A DNA stretch of 64,000 bases from CAVZGO01 sp963774935 (lineage in GTDB: Bacteria > Chloroflexota > Anaerolineae > Anaerolineales > UBA4823): contig CAVZGO010000001.1 of assembly GCA_963774935.1 (NCBI GenBank), forward strand, positions 62,001-126,000, written 5' to 3'. The notes beneath the pieces were generated by a model. It saw only the letters and a list, made by a program, of their open reading frames with translations. It was not told the origin of the DNA and ran no database searches. Position numbers and translations under genes: made by a program. Below, in pieces: positions 46,031 through 54,268 of this stretch (the first letter of the stretch is position 1; each line of letters opens with the position of its first letter).

Positions 46031-47289
46031 TCGCTCCTGTTCTGCACCGCGGGAATCGTTCGGCTGAGGATAATTGTGGCATTATGGCCTCCGAAACCGA
46101 ACGAGTTGGACATTACTCGCTGAACTGCCTTAGCTCGTACAATATTCGGCACGTAATCCAGGTCACAGAGTGGATCTGGCGTTTCGTAATTAATTGTTGG
46201 CGGCAGCAGATTCTCCTGAAGTACTTTGACACAAATTGCAGCTTCAAGCGCACCAGATGCGCCTAGCAAGTGGCCAGTCATCGATTTAGTCGATGATATC
46301 GGTATATGATAGGCGTGGTCCCCAAAGACAGTTTTAATCGCTGCAGACTCGCTTTTGTCGTTTAACTCGGTACTGGTGCCATGAGCATTAATGTAATCAA
46401 TCTCTTGAAGACCTAATCCTGCATCAGCCAGCGCCAGGCTCATGCAGCGCGCTGCCCCAGCGCCGTTTTCCGCTGGGGCGGACATATGGAAAGCATCATT
46501 GGTACCTGCATAACCGCTCACCTCTGCCAGGATGTTCGCTTGTCGGGCGGTTGCATGCTCTAATGATTCCAGCACCAGCACAGCTGCCCCTTCGCCCATC
46601 ACAAAGCCATCCCGGTCGAGATCGAAAGGACGTGAAGCACGCTCAGGGGAATCGTTGCGACTTGAGAGTGCTCCCATAACGCTCATACCAGCGATTGCGA
46701 CGGGTAAAATCGCCGCCTCGCTGCCGCCTGCCAGGATGACATCGGCGTGACCACGGCGGATTACCTCGGCTGCCTCCCCGATCGCGTTCGTGCCAGTAGC
46801 ACAGGCTGTAACAACTGCCATGTTGATGCCTCGAGCTCCGAGGTGAATGGCGACCATTCCAGGAGCAGTATCAATTAACATCATAGGCACCGTGAAAGGG
46901 CTGACTCGCGACGGACCGCGTTCATATAATATTGCCTGATTTTCTGCTAGAGTTGCCAAACCGCCAATCCCTGAGCCAATGACCACTCCAACCCGGTCAC
47001 GATTCAATTCATTGATTTCGAGCCTGGCATCGGCAACCGCCTGGGTCGCCGCGGCGAGGGCAAATTGCGTGAAACGATCCATACGCCGGACATCCCGGCT
47101 GCCAAACAACGCTGCGCCGTCAAACTCCTTGACCTCGGCTGCAAAACGTGTTTTATACTCACCTGGATCAAAATGGGTGATGGGAGCAATGCCGCTTTTA
47201 CCGGCTTTCAAATTTTCCCAGGTCGTGGCAATATCATTCCCGAGGGGAGAAATACATCCCATTCCAGTAATTACCACTCGTGTACGCAT
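46027..47289 (-). CDS. fabF: 3-oxoacyl-ACP synthase II (FabF)
   Basis: FabF elongates acyl-ACP with malonyl-ACP in fatty-acid synthesis. The 420-residue protein has VVITGMGCISPLGN at the N-terminus, the catalytic Cys in VVTACATGTNAIGEA, and the two His in NAHGTSTELND and TGHLLGASGALEA. FGFGGHNA closes the active site. It is the first gene of a two-gene fabF-fabH unit, and acpP, fabD and fabG are not nearby. Confidence 0.96.
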   Translation of the reverse strand: MRTRVVITGMGCISPLGNDIATTWENLKAGKSGIAPITHFDPGEYKTRFAAEVKEFDGAALFGSRDVRRMDRFTQFALAAATQAVADARLEINELNRDRVGVVIGSGIGGLATLAENQAILYERGPSRVSPFTVPMMLIDTAPGMVAIHLGARGINMAVVTACATGTNAIGEAAEVIRRGHADVILAGGSEAAILPVAIAGMSVMGALSSRNDSPERASRPFDLDRDGFVMGEGAAVLVLESLEHATARQANILAEVSGYAGTNDAFHMSAPAENGAGAARCMSLALADAGLGLQEIDYINAHGTSTELNDKSESAAIKTVFGDHAYHIPISSTKSMTGHLLGASGALEAAICVKVLQENLLPPTINYETPDPLCDLDYVPNIVRAKAVQRVMSNSFGFGGHNATIILSRTIPAVQNRSE

Positions 47290-47445
47290 CTATACCTCCA
47301 AATCATTGTTTCCATAATATACAAGGGCTGGATTAGAATCCAATAAAATCAGCACCATGTAAGAACATACTAAACCAGAGCCCTTTACTTGGTTTCCAGG
47401 GTCTGGTGATTAAACACTAACTGTTTGAATTGGATACGGGATAGA

Positions 47446-48639
47446 TTACGTGCTGTGGAGAAGTTGTTGAACATGCAGCCGGTCATGCCCGGCGATAAAA
47501 CCGACCAATTCAGCCAGGTGAGTGCGACCAAAGATGGCGTGACGAGCAGGACGGTTCCAATCCTCGGGCGATAGCTGGTTCAAGAGTTGGAGGCTAGCAT
47601 TGCGTGCTTCCAGATAATGGTTGAGAGATTGTGTACCATCCCGATGCAGGTAATCGCGTTCTGTAGCCCAGGGATCAGAATCGACACCTGGAAGAAATGG
47701 ATTATCTTCTGCCAGCACCTTTTCCAGCCGAGGACGATGAACTTCCTGCTCAACATCGAGCAGATGGGTAATGATTTCGACTGGTGCCCATTCGTCCGGC
47801 TGTGGTCGAGATGACCACACAGTTGGATTGAGCCTGGAACAATAGGTATGCAGCATCGCCGGTGTGCCGCGCATCGCAGCCAGGAGAGCGCTGGGTTTTT
47901 CACGATCGGGCAGTAGCATCTCAGAAGGCGTCTTTTCGATCCACTCTAATAGGTTACTCAAGCTGCCGCTGCCGGTTGGAGTGTTTTTCCCGGTTAGTCT
48001 TTGGGAATTTGACTGCGTGAGCCAATAGGATGCTAATCCTGCCTGATTAGCCCCAGCGATGTCAAGATCGAGGTCATCTCCAACCATCACGACAGGACCT
48101 TCAGGCCATCCGAGGTTCGCCAGACATTCGCTGAAATAAGCCGGGTTTGGCTTGGCAAAGTGAAATGTTTCGTAAGAAGGAATAAGCGCTAACGGGTATT
48201 GATCAGGTGGTAAACCCGCCCAGGTAAGCCGCTGTTCAATTGCGGTGCGTGGAAAGAGGGCGTTCGTTGCGATTCCAACCCGGTAACCCTTTTCCAATGC
48301 CTGCCGAACCAATTCGATTGCACCAGGTATAGGACTTGTCAGAGTACGTAACCGTGGAAAAATTTCGGAATAAAATTGATCTTGAAGCGGTTGGAATTTA
48401 ATCGGGTCGAGGTCCAATCGACTCAAAAAAACAGGCTCGAACACCTGGCGGAGAGTTCGATCCGGGCGTGTGTTGACTGACATAACCTCGGTGCCCAGCA
48501 TGAGCTGTTTTATAAAACAGTCTGGATCAGTAAAGGGAGCGATAAATCCTGCCCACGCCTGGAGGTAGCCCGGCAGGAAGCTTTTCATATTATTTTCGAG
48601 CAAAGTGCCATCCAGATCCAGGAGTAATGTCAGGCTCAC
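47446..48639 (-). CDS. HAD-family hydrolase fused to a DinB-like domain
   Basis: The 397-residue protein joins two domains. Residues 1-235 are a HAD phosphatase (motif I LLLDLDGTLLE, motif II IATNAL, motif III Lys in HFAKPNP, motif IV VVMVGDDLDLDIAGA). Residues 265-395 resemble DinB/YfiT metal-binding helical bundles, with three spaced His (ITHLLDVEQE, the region near the middle, and FIAGHDRLHVQQL). I chose GTG at 48639 because GGAG lies upstream and the start overlaps the previous stop (GTGA). Substrates are unknown. The fusion is unusual. Confidence 0.85.
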   Translation of the reverse strand: MSLTLLLDLDGTLLENNMKSFLPGYLQAWAGFIAPFTDPDCFIKQLMLGTEVMSVNTRPDRTLRQVFEPVFLSRLDLDPIKFQPLQDQFYSEIFPRLRTLTSPIPGAIELVRQALEKGYRVGIATNALFPRTAIEQRLTWAGLPPDQYPLALIPSYETFHFAKPNPAYFSECLANLGWPEGPVVMVGDDLDLDIAGANQAGLASYWLTQSNSQRLTGKNTPTGSGSLSNLLEWIEKTPSEMLLPDREKPSALLAAMRGTPAMLHTYCSRLNPTVWSSRPQPDEWAPVEIITHLLDVEQEVHRPRLEKVLAEDNPFLPGVDSDPWATERDYLHRDGTQSLNHYLEARNASLQLLNQLSPEDWNRPARHAIFGRTHLAELVGFIAGHDRLHVQQLLHST

Positions 48640-48971
48640 GAGTGGTCTCCTGTGAAGATCGGTGGTAATGGATGACAATCACCACAGCCGACATGTGGAT
48701 CAAAGCCTGACCGGCTGGTTTTGATGCACATCGCTTTCACCTTCACTCGTTGTTTAATAAATGGGAAGGGTCGCTCCAGGGTTGGCACGAGCAGCAGGTG
48801 CGTGCAGGCATTCGCACGCTGGATGCCTGGTACCGGACACGTATTACATAAATCGGCATGCCAGATCAATACCGGAGAGGCAGCAGCCAGCAGGCGGCAT
48901 TCCTCCTGGCTGCGACCGCGATAATAATCGCCGTAAAAATAGCTGCACTCGTGACCGGCAGGGGTTCGCAT
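48636..48971 (-). CDS. Conserved cysteine-rich small protein
   Basis: The 111-residue protein is not in any family I can name. It has about ten Cys in a regular layout, for example ECSYFYGDYYRGRSQEEC, CNTCPVPGIQRANAC and VGCGDCHPLPP. These would suit binding of zinc or an iron-sulfur cluster. No signal sequence is seen, so it is probably cytoplasmic. It follows efp by nine bases and overlaps the HAD-DinB gene by four, so all three are read together. Confidence 0.75.
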   Translation of the reverse strand: MRTPAGHECSYFYGDYYRGRSQEECRLLAAASPVLIWHADLCNTCPVPGIQRANACTHLLLVPTLERPFPFIKQRVKVKAMCIKTSRSGFDPHVGCGDCHPLPPIFTGDHS

Positions 48972-48980
48972 CGGTTTTGG

Positions 48981-49538
48981 TTATACGCGGGTAACGTATG
49001 CTCCCGTCGATGTGTTGACGCGGATGATGTTGCCCACTTCGACGAAGTTGGGTACCTGCACTTGTAAACCAGTGTCGGTTGTGATTTTTTTGGTTACGCC
49101 TGTTGCAGTGTCCCCACGCACCGCGACATCTGCCTGAACTACTGCCATATCAACTGTCAACGGCAGCTCTACATCGATTGGCTCGCCCTGGTAGAAGGTG
49201 AGCTTAATTTCCAGGTTTTCTTTAAGGTATGCAGCCTGGTCGCCAAGCACCTTAGCATTGATAGCCGGTTGATCAAACGTTTCCATATCCATGAAGTAGT
49301 ACAGCTCACCGTCGTTATAGAGGTACTGAACGTTATGGAAATCCAGCCGCACATCCTGGACCCGGAATCCGGACTGGAAGGTCATTTCGGTGGTGGAGCT
49401 AGAGCGCAGATTAACAACCCTCACGCGAATGGTAGCATTACCACGCCCAGGTTTGTTGTGATGGTAATCTAATACTTTATACAGGTTGTTGTCCAGCTCA
49501 AAGGTCACACCTTTGCGTAAATCATTGACATCAATCAT
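48981..49538 (-). CDS. efp: Elongation factor P
   Basis: EF-P relieves ribosome stalling at proline runs. The 185-residue protein has the three-domain length. The tip of domain I reads NKPGRGNA, so residue 32, which in most bacteria is a Lys that is modified, is Arg here. The C-terminal domain IV-like region ends GNIIRVNTSTGAYVTRV, typical of EF-P. The start ATG has AAGGTAAG just upstream. It heads a leftward unit with the Cys-rich gene and the HAD-DinB gene. Confidence 0.95.
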   Translation of the reverse strand: MIDVNDLRKGVTFELDNNLYKVLDYHHNKPGRGNATIRVRVVNLRSSSTTEMTFQSGFRVQDVRLDFHNVQYLYNDGELYYFMDMETFDQPAINAKVLGDQAAYLKENLEIKLTFYQGEPIDVELPLTVDMAVVQADVAVRGDTATGVTKKITTDTGLQVQVPNFVEVGNIIRVNTSTGAYVTRV

Positions 49539-49751
49539 AAATCTTACCTTTCAAGTCTCGAGAACATGTTATTAAAAACCGTTTGATTATAGCCCAGCGC
49601 TGGAATGATGGCAAGGGCTTGGCTGAATCGCAGAAATCCTCCTGGGAACTTCACCATGAACCCGATTTGGGTGAACAAAACGCTTGAATAGTGATTAAAT
49701 TATACACACCCTTGAGTTTGCTTGAATTTTCATGGTAAACTGCTAGACTGT

Positions 49752-51251
49752 ATGGAAATTAGAGTCTTAAACCGCCGTCTTGGATTCTGGCGCATTCTGA
49801 TCCTGTGCGTCATTCTCATGGCAATACCAGCACCTGTACTGGCACAGGAACAGCAGCCTACCAGCGGACCAGTCTATATCGTCCAGCCAGGTGATTCATT
49901 ATGGGGTATTGCAGTACGTTTCGGGGTCTCAGTCGATGAGCTGCGCAATGCTAATACACTGATAGATCCGAATCAGTTAGCAGTCGGCGATCGACTGGTT
50001 ATCCCTGGTATGGAAGGGATCGACGGGGTCATATCCACTGAGACAATTTATTTCGGAGAAACACTGTGGAGCCTGAGCCGGCGATACCAGGTGTCTCCTG
50101 AAATTCTGACCCGATTAAACAATTTAACCAGCCCGGCCGAATTGTTCGCCGGAGCGAACCTCATCATTCCGGAAAAAGAAAATCAACCAGCGCCTAGCGC
50201 CCGGGTAAACCTTGCTAACGGACAATCCTCCCTGGAGTTGGCAGCAATAGAAGGAGCCAATCCGTGGTCAATTGCGCTAGCCAATGATCTGCAAGGCTTA
50301 GCTACCCTCATAACCACCGATGTTGTTCGTCTGCCAGCCAACGCGTCTGCGACCCAGACAGCCAGTGAAGCCAGTACAGAAACTGGCGGAGATAATGGCC
50401 CTGGAGCTTTACCTCCAGCCATAACCAGTTTGGACATTGATCCGTTGGGCTTGAAACAGGGAAAAATTGTTGAAATCCGTGTGGGTACCGAGGCGGGCCT
50501 TGATCTTGGAGGATCTCTACTGGAGCATGATCTGCACTTTTTCCCATTGAAAGAGCAATCGTATACTGCTCTTCAAGGGGTGCATGCCATGACTGATCCA
50601 GGGCTCTATCCGATGACTTTTAATGGCACCTTGCCAGATGGCAGTAAATTTGCTTTCAGCCAGTTAGTCCCGGTATTGGCTGTAGATTATCCTTATGACC
50701 AACCCTTAACCGTCAATCCAGCTACCATCGACCCTGCTGTGACAAAACCAGAGGACGCTGAGTGGACTGCCTTGACCACTCCCATAACGAATGAACGACT
50801 CTGGCAGGGAGAGTTTGCAATGCCAACCCCGCTGGATAAGACCTATTGCCTCGAGACGAATGACTGCTGGTCGTCGATGTTTGGAAACCGGCGATCGTAT
50901 AATGGCAGTCCTTATTCCTTTTTTCATACCGGATTGGACATCGTTGGGCAGACTGGTGTAGAAATCTATGCACCCGCGGCGGGAATTGTGGTTTTTGCCG
51001 GACCGTTGACTGTGCGAGGGAATGCCACGGTCATCAATCATGGTCAGGGCGTCTACAGCGCATATATGCACCAGTCAGAAATTTTGGTGGAAGTTGGCGA
51101 CCGGGTAGAAGCAGGTCAACTAATCGGCAAAATCGGAGCTACCGGTCGCGTGCAGGGACCGCATTTACATTGGGAGATTTGGGTGAATGGAGTACAGGTC
51201 GATCCACTGGATTGGTTGAGCCATACCTACCCTGGATCGTCTGCTGGTTGA
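49752..51251 (+). CDS. Exported LysM and M23 peptidase (cell-wall hydrolase)
   Basis: The 499-residue protein has a signal sequence (about residues 1-30, ending near VLAQ). Two LysM cell-wall-binding domains follow (YIVQPGDSLWGIAVRFG near residue 45 and TIYFGETLWSLSRRYQ), then a linker and beta-rich region. A C-terminal M23 zinc endopeptidase ends the protein (FHTGLDIVG, NHGQGVYSAYMHQ and GPHLHWEIW). The zinc ligands (His, Asp, His) are in place, so it should cut peptidoglycan cross-bridges. I chose ATG at 49752; the frame extends to 49722 only through a TTG. It converges with the next gene and overlaps it by 25 bases. Confidence 0.9.
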   Translation: MEIRVLNRRLGFWRILILCVILMAIPAPVLAQEQQPTSGPVYIVQPGDSLWGIAVRFGVSVDELRNANTLIDPNQLAVGDRLVIPGMEGIDGVISTETIYFGETLWSLSRRYQVSPEILTRLNNLTSPAELFAGANLIIPEKENQPAPSARVNLANGQSSLELAAIEGANPWSIALANDLQGLATLITTDVVRLPANASATQTASEASTETGGDNGPGALPPAITSLDIDPLGLKQGKIVEIRVGTEAGLDLGGSLLEHDLHFFPLKEQSYTALQGVHAMTDPGLYPMTFNGTLPDGSKFAFSQLVPVLAVDYPYDQPLTVNPATIDPAVTKPEDAEWTALTTPITNERLWQGEFAMPTPLDKTYCLETNDCWSSMFGNRRSYNGSPYSFFHTGLDIVGQTGVEIYAPAAGIVVFAGPLTVRGNATVINHGQGVYSAYMHQSEILVEVGDRVEAGQLIGKIGATGRVQGPHLHWEIWVNGVQVDPLDWLSHTYPGSSAG

Positions 51252-51520
51252 TCTTCTTCTGAGTCCGTCGAATAATCAACATTTTCGAACAATCCGGCAT
51301 GGTAACTGGCCATAACCTGTTGTGCCTGTTCGAGCTGATCTTCCTTCACAAGAACTTGGATTTCGCCAAGGGGACCTACCACAACGGGATACGCCCACTC
51401 TCCAATGCCTTCCTGCGAGAGAAGCACCTCGAGCCCCTGGGCTTCCAATAAGCCTTTCAACATTTCTGCGACAGCAGAACCAGATACCTGATCAAGCACA
51501 ACCCAGTTTTCTTGTGGCAT
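51227..51520 (-). CDS. DUF2007-like small protein
   Basis: The 97-residue protein shows the pattern of the putative signal-transducing DUF2007 family: an early WVVLDQV strand, GLLEAQGLEVLLSQE, and VLVKEDQLEQAQQVMAS. The C-terminus is acidic. The function of the family is unknown. The gene is convergent with the M23 peptidase gene, and their 3' ends overlap by 25 bases. Confidence 0.78.
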   Translation of the reverse strand: MPQENWVVLDQVSGSAVAEMLKGLLEAQGLEVLLSQEGIGEWAYPVVVGPLGEIQVLVKEDQLEQAQQVMASYHAGLFENVDYSTDSEEDQPADDPG

Positions 51521-51664
51521 GGTTTCTCCTGATCATCCGAAGTTTGGGATGCTCAATTTGTGGATAACAAATTTATATCGAGGCTCAAAACCGTGAAATC
51601 GATATAGCACTTCTCTTAGAGTATAATATGAAGAGGTAAAAAGAGCAATTGTTCGAGGAAATTT

Positions 51665-53239
51665 ATGACAGATTTGATTTATTCATTGCACGAAGGTTAT
51701 TGGGAAGATTTTTATGTTCAAAAGGCGGACATCGAGTTTCTTTATAACCATTTATTAGAAACCGAAACACCCATGACAACGGGGGAGCTGGTAAAAGCGC
51801 TGGTCAGCGAGCGAATACGAATTGAGAAGCAAGAATTAGAAAAAAGCCGCACCAGTCAGGGTGAGATTTACCAACCCAAAGGCAAGTTCCAGTCCAACAA
51901 CACTCTGGTCTTTCCAGCCATGGCATGGAAACCGGCGAATGTTTTGGGTGTGCGAGAGGGCCAGAATCCCGATATCGGTGAGTTTCAAGTCATCAAGGTG
52001 CGCTTTGAGGATGGTTTGGAAAAAGAGTTCGCCAGTAACCTGGCAAATCATATCCTCAACCAACCCCCCAAGATTTCGGCAGACTTAGTCACGCTGGATG
52101 TCAATACGGTGTTAGATGAGCACGAAGAGTCTTTGGCAGAAGCACTGGATGAAGAGCTATCTACAAGCCCGGATTTTGTGCGCATTGCGGGTAACTGGTT
52201 CCCACGTGCCTTATTGATCGACACGAATATAGGGCATCTCAACCTGGTTGAAGCAGTTCTGGATGTTGCGGGTGGTGGTCCCTTGCCGACGCAAGAATTA
52301 ATAGAGCAAATCGGCCTTTCTTCAGATGTCAATCAGCGTTTATTAGAGTTTTCACTGGACTGGGCGCTGCAAAACGACCCTCGGTTTGATGAAGTCGGTG
52401 CAGCAGGTAAGGTATTATGGTTCTTACACCGGTTAGAGCCGCGTGAGGTGTTGGAGCCACCGCCCTTCCTTCGTTATGCCGGCATCGAGTATGACCGGTC
52501 GGTATTAACAAAAGAAATGCTAAACCTGGAACGGGAGCTCGACGATGAGCTTTCACCACTCCAAGGGCGCAGTCAGGGTGAGACGGTAGATGTGCGATTG
52601 ATTTACCCCCACTGGCGATCGGGGACGCTGCCGTTATCTTCACAGGTCAGGCATCTATTCCCAACTGCTTATGAAGCCCCTCGCATCCGATTTATCCTGG
52701 TGGATGGAGATACGGGTGATCGCTTCCCAGCCTGGGTGGTACGGGAAAAACGGTATGTCTTCGGATTGAAAGAATGGTACCAGGCTCGCAACCTGATCCC
52801 TGGAAGCATTGTACGCGTCCAACGCGGTAAACAAGCTGGTGAAGTAGTGCTGAAGACCGATCACCGTCGTGCCAGCCGCGAATGGATGCGCACCGTCCTG
52901 GTCGGTTCGGACGGTGGCGTGGTATTCGCTATGCTGAAGCAGAATGTAGCCTGTCCATTTGATGACCGTTGGGCAATCGCTGTACCCGATGTTGATGCCC
53001 TTGATCACGTGTGGAGCAGTAAAGAACACCAATCCCTGGAGAAGATGTTAGTTTCGATGACCCGTGAGTTGGCGAAATTAAATCCACAGGGTCATGTGCA
53101 TGCTGCAGAGCTTTACACCGCCATTAATATCGTAAGGCGTGTTCCACCTGCTCCAATTCTGGCTCTGCTGGCAAGTATGCCGGATATGGATCATGTAGGT
53201 GATTTGCATTTTCGACTGCCTGCGTCAGATTATGCATAA
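51665..53239 (+). CDS. Conserved protein of unknown function, 524 residues
   Basis: I do not recognise the family. The protein has no signal or membrane helix. Two segments look like winged-helix motifs: TTGELVKALVSERIRIEKQELEK near residue 38, and PTQELIEQIGLSSDVNQRLLEFSLDWALQNDPRF-type sequence near residue 205. A middle region around residues 300-400 is beta-rich (VDVRLIYPHWRSGTLPL). The family pattern of repeated helix-turn-helix pieces suggests a nucleic-acid or transcription-linked role, by inference only. GGAAATTT precedes the ATG; the gene is followed by a partner gene after 41 bases. Confidence 0.65.
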   Translation: MTDLIYSLHEGYWEDFYVQKADIEFLYNHLLETETPMTTGELVKALVSERIRIEKQELEKSRTSQGEIYQPKGKFQSNNTLVFPAMAWKPANVLGVREGQNPDIGEFQVIKVRFEDGLEKEFASNLANHILNQPPKISADLVTLDVNTVLDEHEESLAEALDEELSTSPDFVRIAGNWFPRALLIDTNIGHLNLVEAVLDVAGGGPLPTQELIEQIGLSSDVNQRLLEFSLDWALQNDPRFDEVGAAGKVLWFLHRLEPREVLEPPPFLRYAGIEYDRSVLTKEMLNLERELDDELSPLQGRSQGETVDVRLIYPHWRSGTLPLSSQVRHLFPTAYEAPRIRFILVDGDTGDRFPAWVVREKRYVFGLKEWYQARNLIPGSIVRVQRGKQAGEVVLKTDHRRASREWMRTVLVGSDGGVVFAMLKQNVACPFDDRWAIAVPDVDALDHVWSSKEHQSLEKMLVSMTRELAKLNPQGHVHAAELYTAINIVRRVPPAPILALLASMPDMDHVGDLHFRLPASDYA

Positions 53240-53280
53240 GGCGTACCTGGTACGAAACAGATTAATTCAGGAGGCCTCCA

Positions 53281-53712
53281 TTGATCGATAATAAACGCAT
53301 CAGCCTGGTGAAACCGTCTCTGCAGACTTGCTTTCATATTGACTTTGATTGGTGGCGTCAAAATGATCGAGATTGGCGTGTATATCTAAGGAGCTATCTT
53401 TGTTCAGGGCACCAGAAAGCGTTCTCCAATCTGGACGAATTCGTCCAGGTGGATTGGGTGGATCCCGAGACTGCTGAAGTTACGCGTGTAGACGGGCTCC
53501 AGCACGAGCTGATTACTCATTGTGCCAAACAAGCTGGCTTCATCACTCAACAAACGGCGTTGGTTGACGGAGTGTTTCGAACGTTCCTGGCGAATGGCAA
53601 CCAGCCTCTCACTCCAGAGGAGCTCAGCCAGATCCTTGGGCGGCCTGCTTTGACAATCTTGAAGACTCTATCAGGGTTAAGAATAATGCAGGGAATTCGA
53701 CCTTGTCATTAG
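53281..53712 (+). CDS. Conserved small protein of unknown function with helix-turn-helix-like tail
   Basis: The 143-residue protein starts at TTG (53281), with AGGAGG six bases upstream, a strong site. The N-terminal half is rich in Trp (DFDWWRQNDRDWRVYLRSYL). The end contains a candidate helix-turn-helix, TPEELSQILGRPALTILKTLSG. No known family is recognised. Being directly after the 524-residue gene, it may share its function. It ends nine bases before the tRNA gene. Confidence 0.65.
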   Translation: MIDNKRISLVKPSLQTCFHIDFDWWRQNDRDWRVYLRSYLCSGHQKAFSNLDEFVQVDWVDPETAEVTRVDGLQHELITHCAKQAGFITQQTALVDGVFRTFLANGNQPLTPEELSQILGRPALTILKTLSGLRIMQGIRPCH

Positions 53713-53721
53713 AAACAGATT

Positions 53722-53794
53722 GCCCCCGTAGCTCAATGGACAGAGCAGTAGCCTTCTAAGCTATTGGTTGTGGGTTCGAATCCCGCCGGGGGCG
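53722..53794 (+). tRNA. tRNA-Arg (anticodon UCU)
   Basis: The 73-base gene folds into a full cloverleaf. The acceptor GCCCCCG pairs with CGGGGGC and has discriminator G. The D arm is GCTC-AATGGACA-GAGC, the anticodon loop is CTTCTAA with anticodon TCT, and the T arm is GTGGGTTCGAATCCCGC-like. The 3' CCA is not encoded. Confidence 0.96.
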
Positions 53795-53902
53795 CTCTTC
53801 CGCCTCTTCTGTAAAACCAATCGCCTGGGTGGGTGTACAAGAAAATTAGTAGGTGGAATACATTAATAGGATGGTAATAATCCGCTGGAGTAAAAACAAT
53901 CA

Positions 53903-54268
53903 ATGGAAATGATCCCTCACTGGCGGATGACTATTCGGACTCCGAACTGGCACCCACCGACGGATGTTTATGAGACAGATGAAGCGATCTTCGTGCGGAT
54001 CGAGATCGCTGGCATGCGCGAGGAGAATTTTGAAATCGAATTGGTAGGACAAGTCCTTTCGATACGCGGCGCGCGTGCTGATATTGCTGAACGGCGCGCC
54101 TTCCACCAGATGGAAATTACATTTGGCGAATTTGCTTGTGAGATCGGTTTACCAGGGCCTGTCCACCTGGATCAGGTAGAGGCGCTATATGAGAATGGAT
54201 TTTTACGCATCCGCTTGCCGAAAGTCCAGCCGCGCCAGATCCCTGTAGAAGATTCTAACCCAGAGTGA
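53903..54268 (+). CDS. Small heat shock protein, Hsp20 family
   Basis: Hsp20 proteins hold unfolding proteins and stop them from aggregating. The 121-residue protein contains an alpha-crystallin domain: PPTDVYETDEAIFVRIEIAG, LSIRGAR, and ALYENGFLRIRLPK with the conserved GxLxI/V-like end. The N-terminal arm is short. Its last bases overlap the start of lon by four, so a chaperone and a protease are made together. Confidence 0.9.
   Translation: MEMIPHWRMTIRTPNWHPPTDVYETDEAIFVRIEIAGMREENFEIELVGQVLSIRGARADIAERRAFHQMEITFGEFACEIGLPGPVHLDQVEALYENGFLRIRLPKVQPRQIPVEDSNPE

Noticed and set aside
47374..47407. Imperfect hairpin after the HAD-DinB gene
   Set aside because: The stem has a bulge and no T-run, so it is not a convincing terminator.
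51559..51567. Perfect DnaA-box-like TGTGGATAA
   Set aside because: Only one copy is present and no cluster or replication gene is near, so an origin is not supported.
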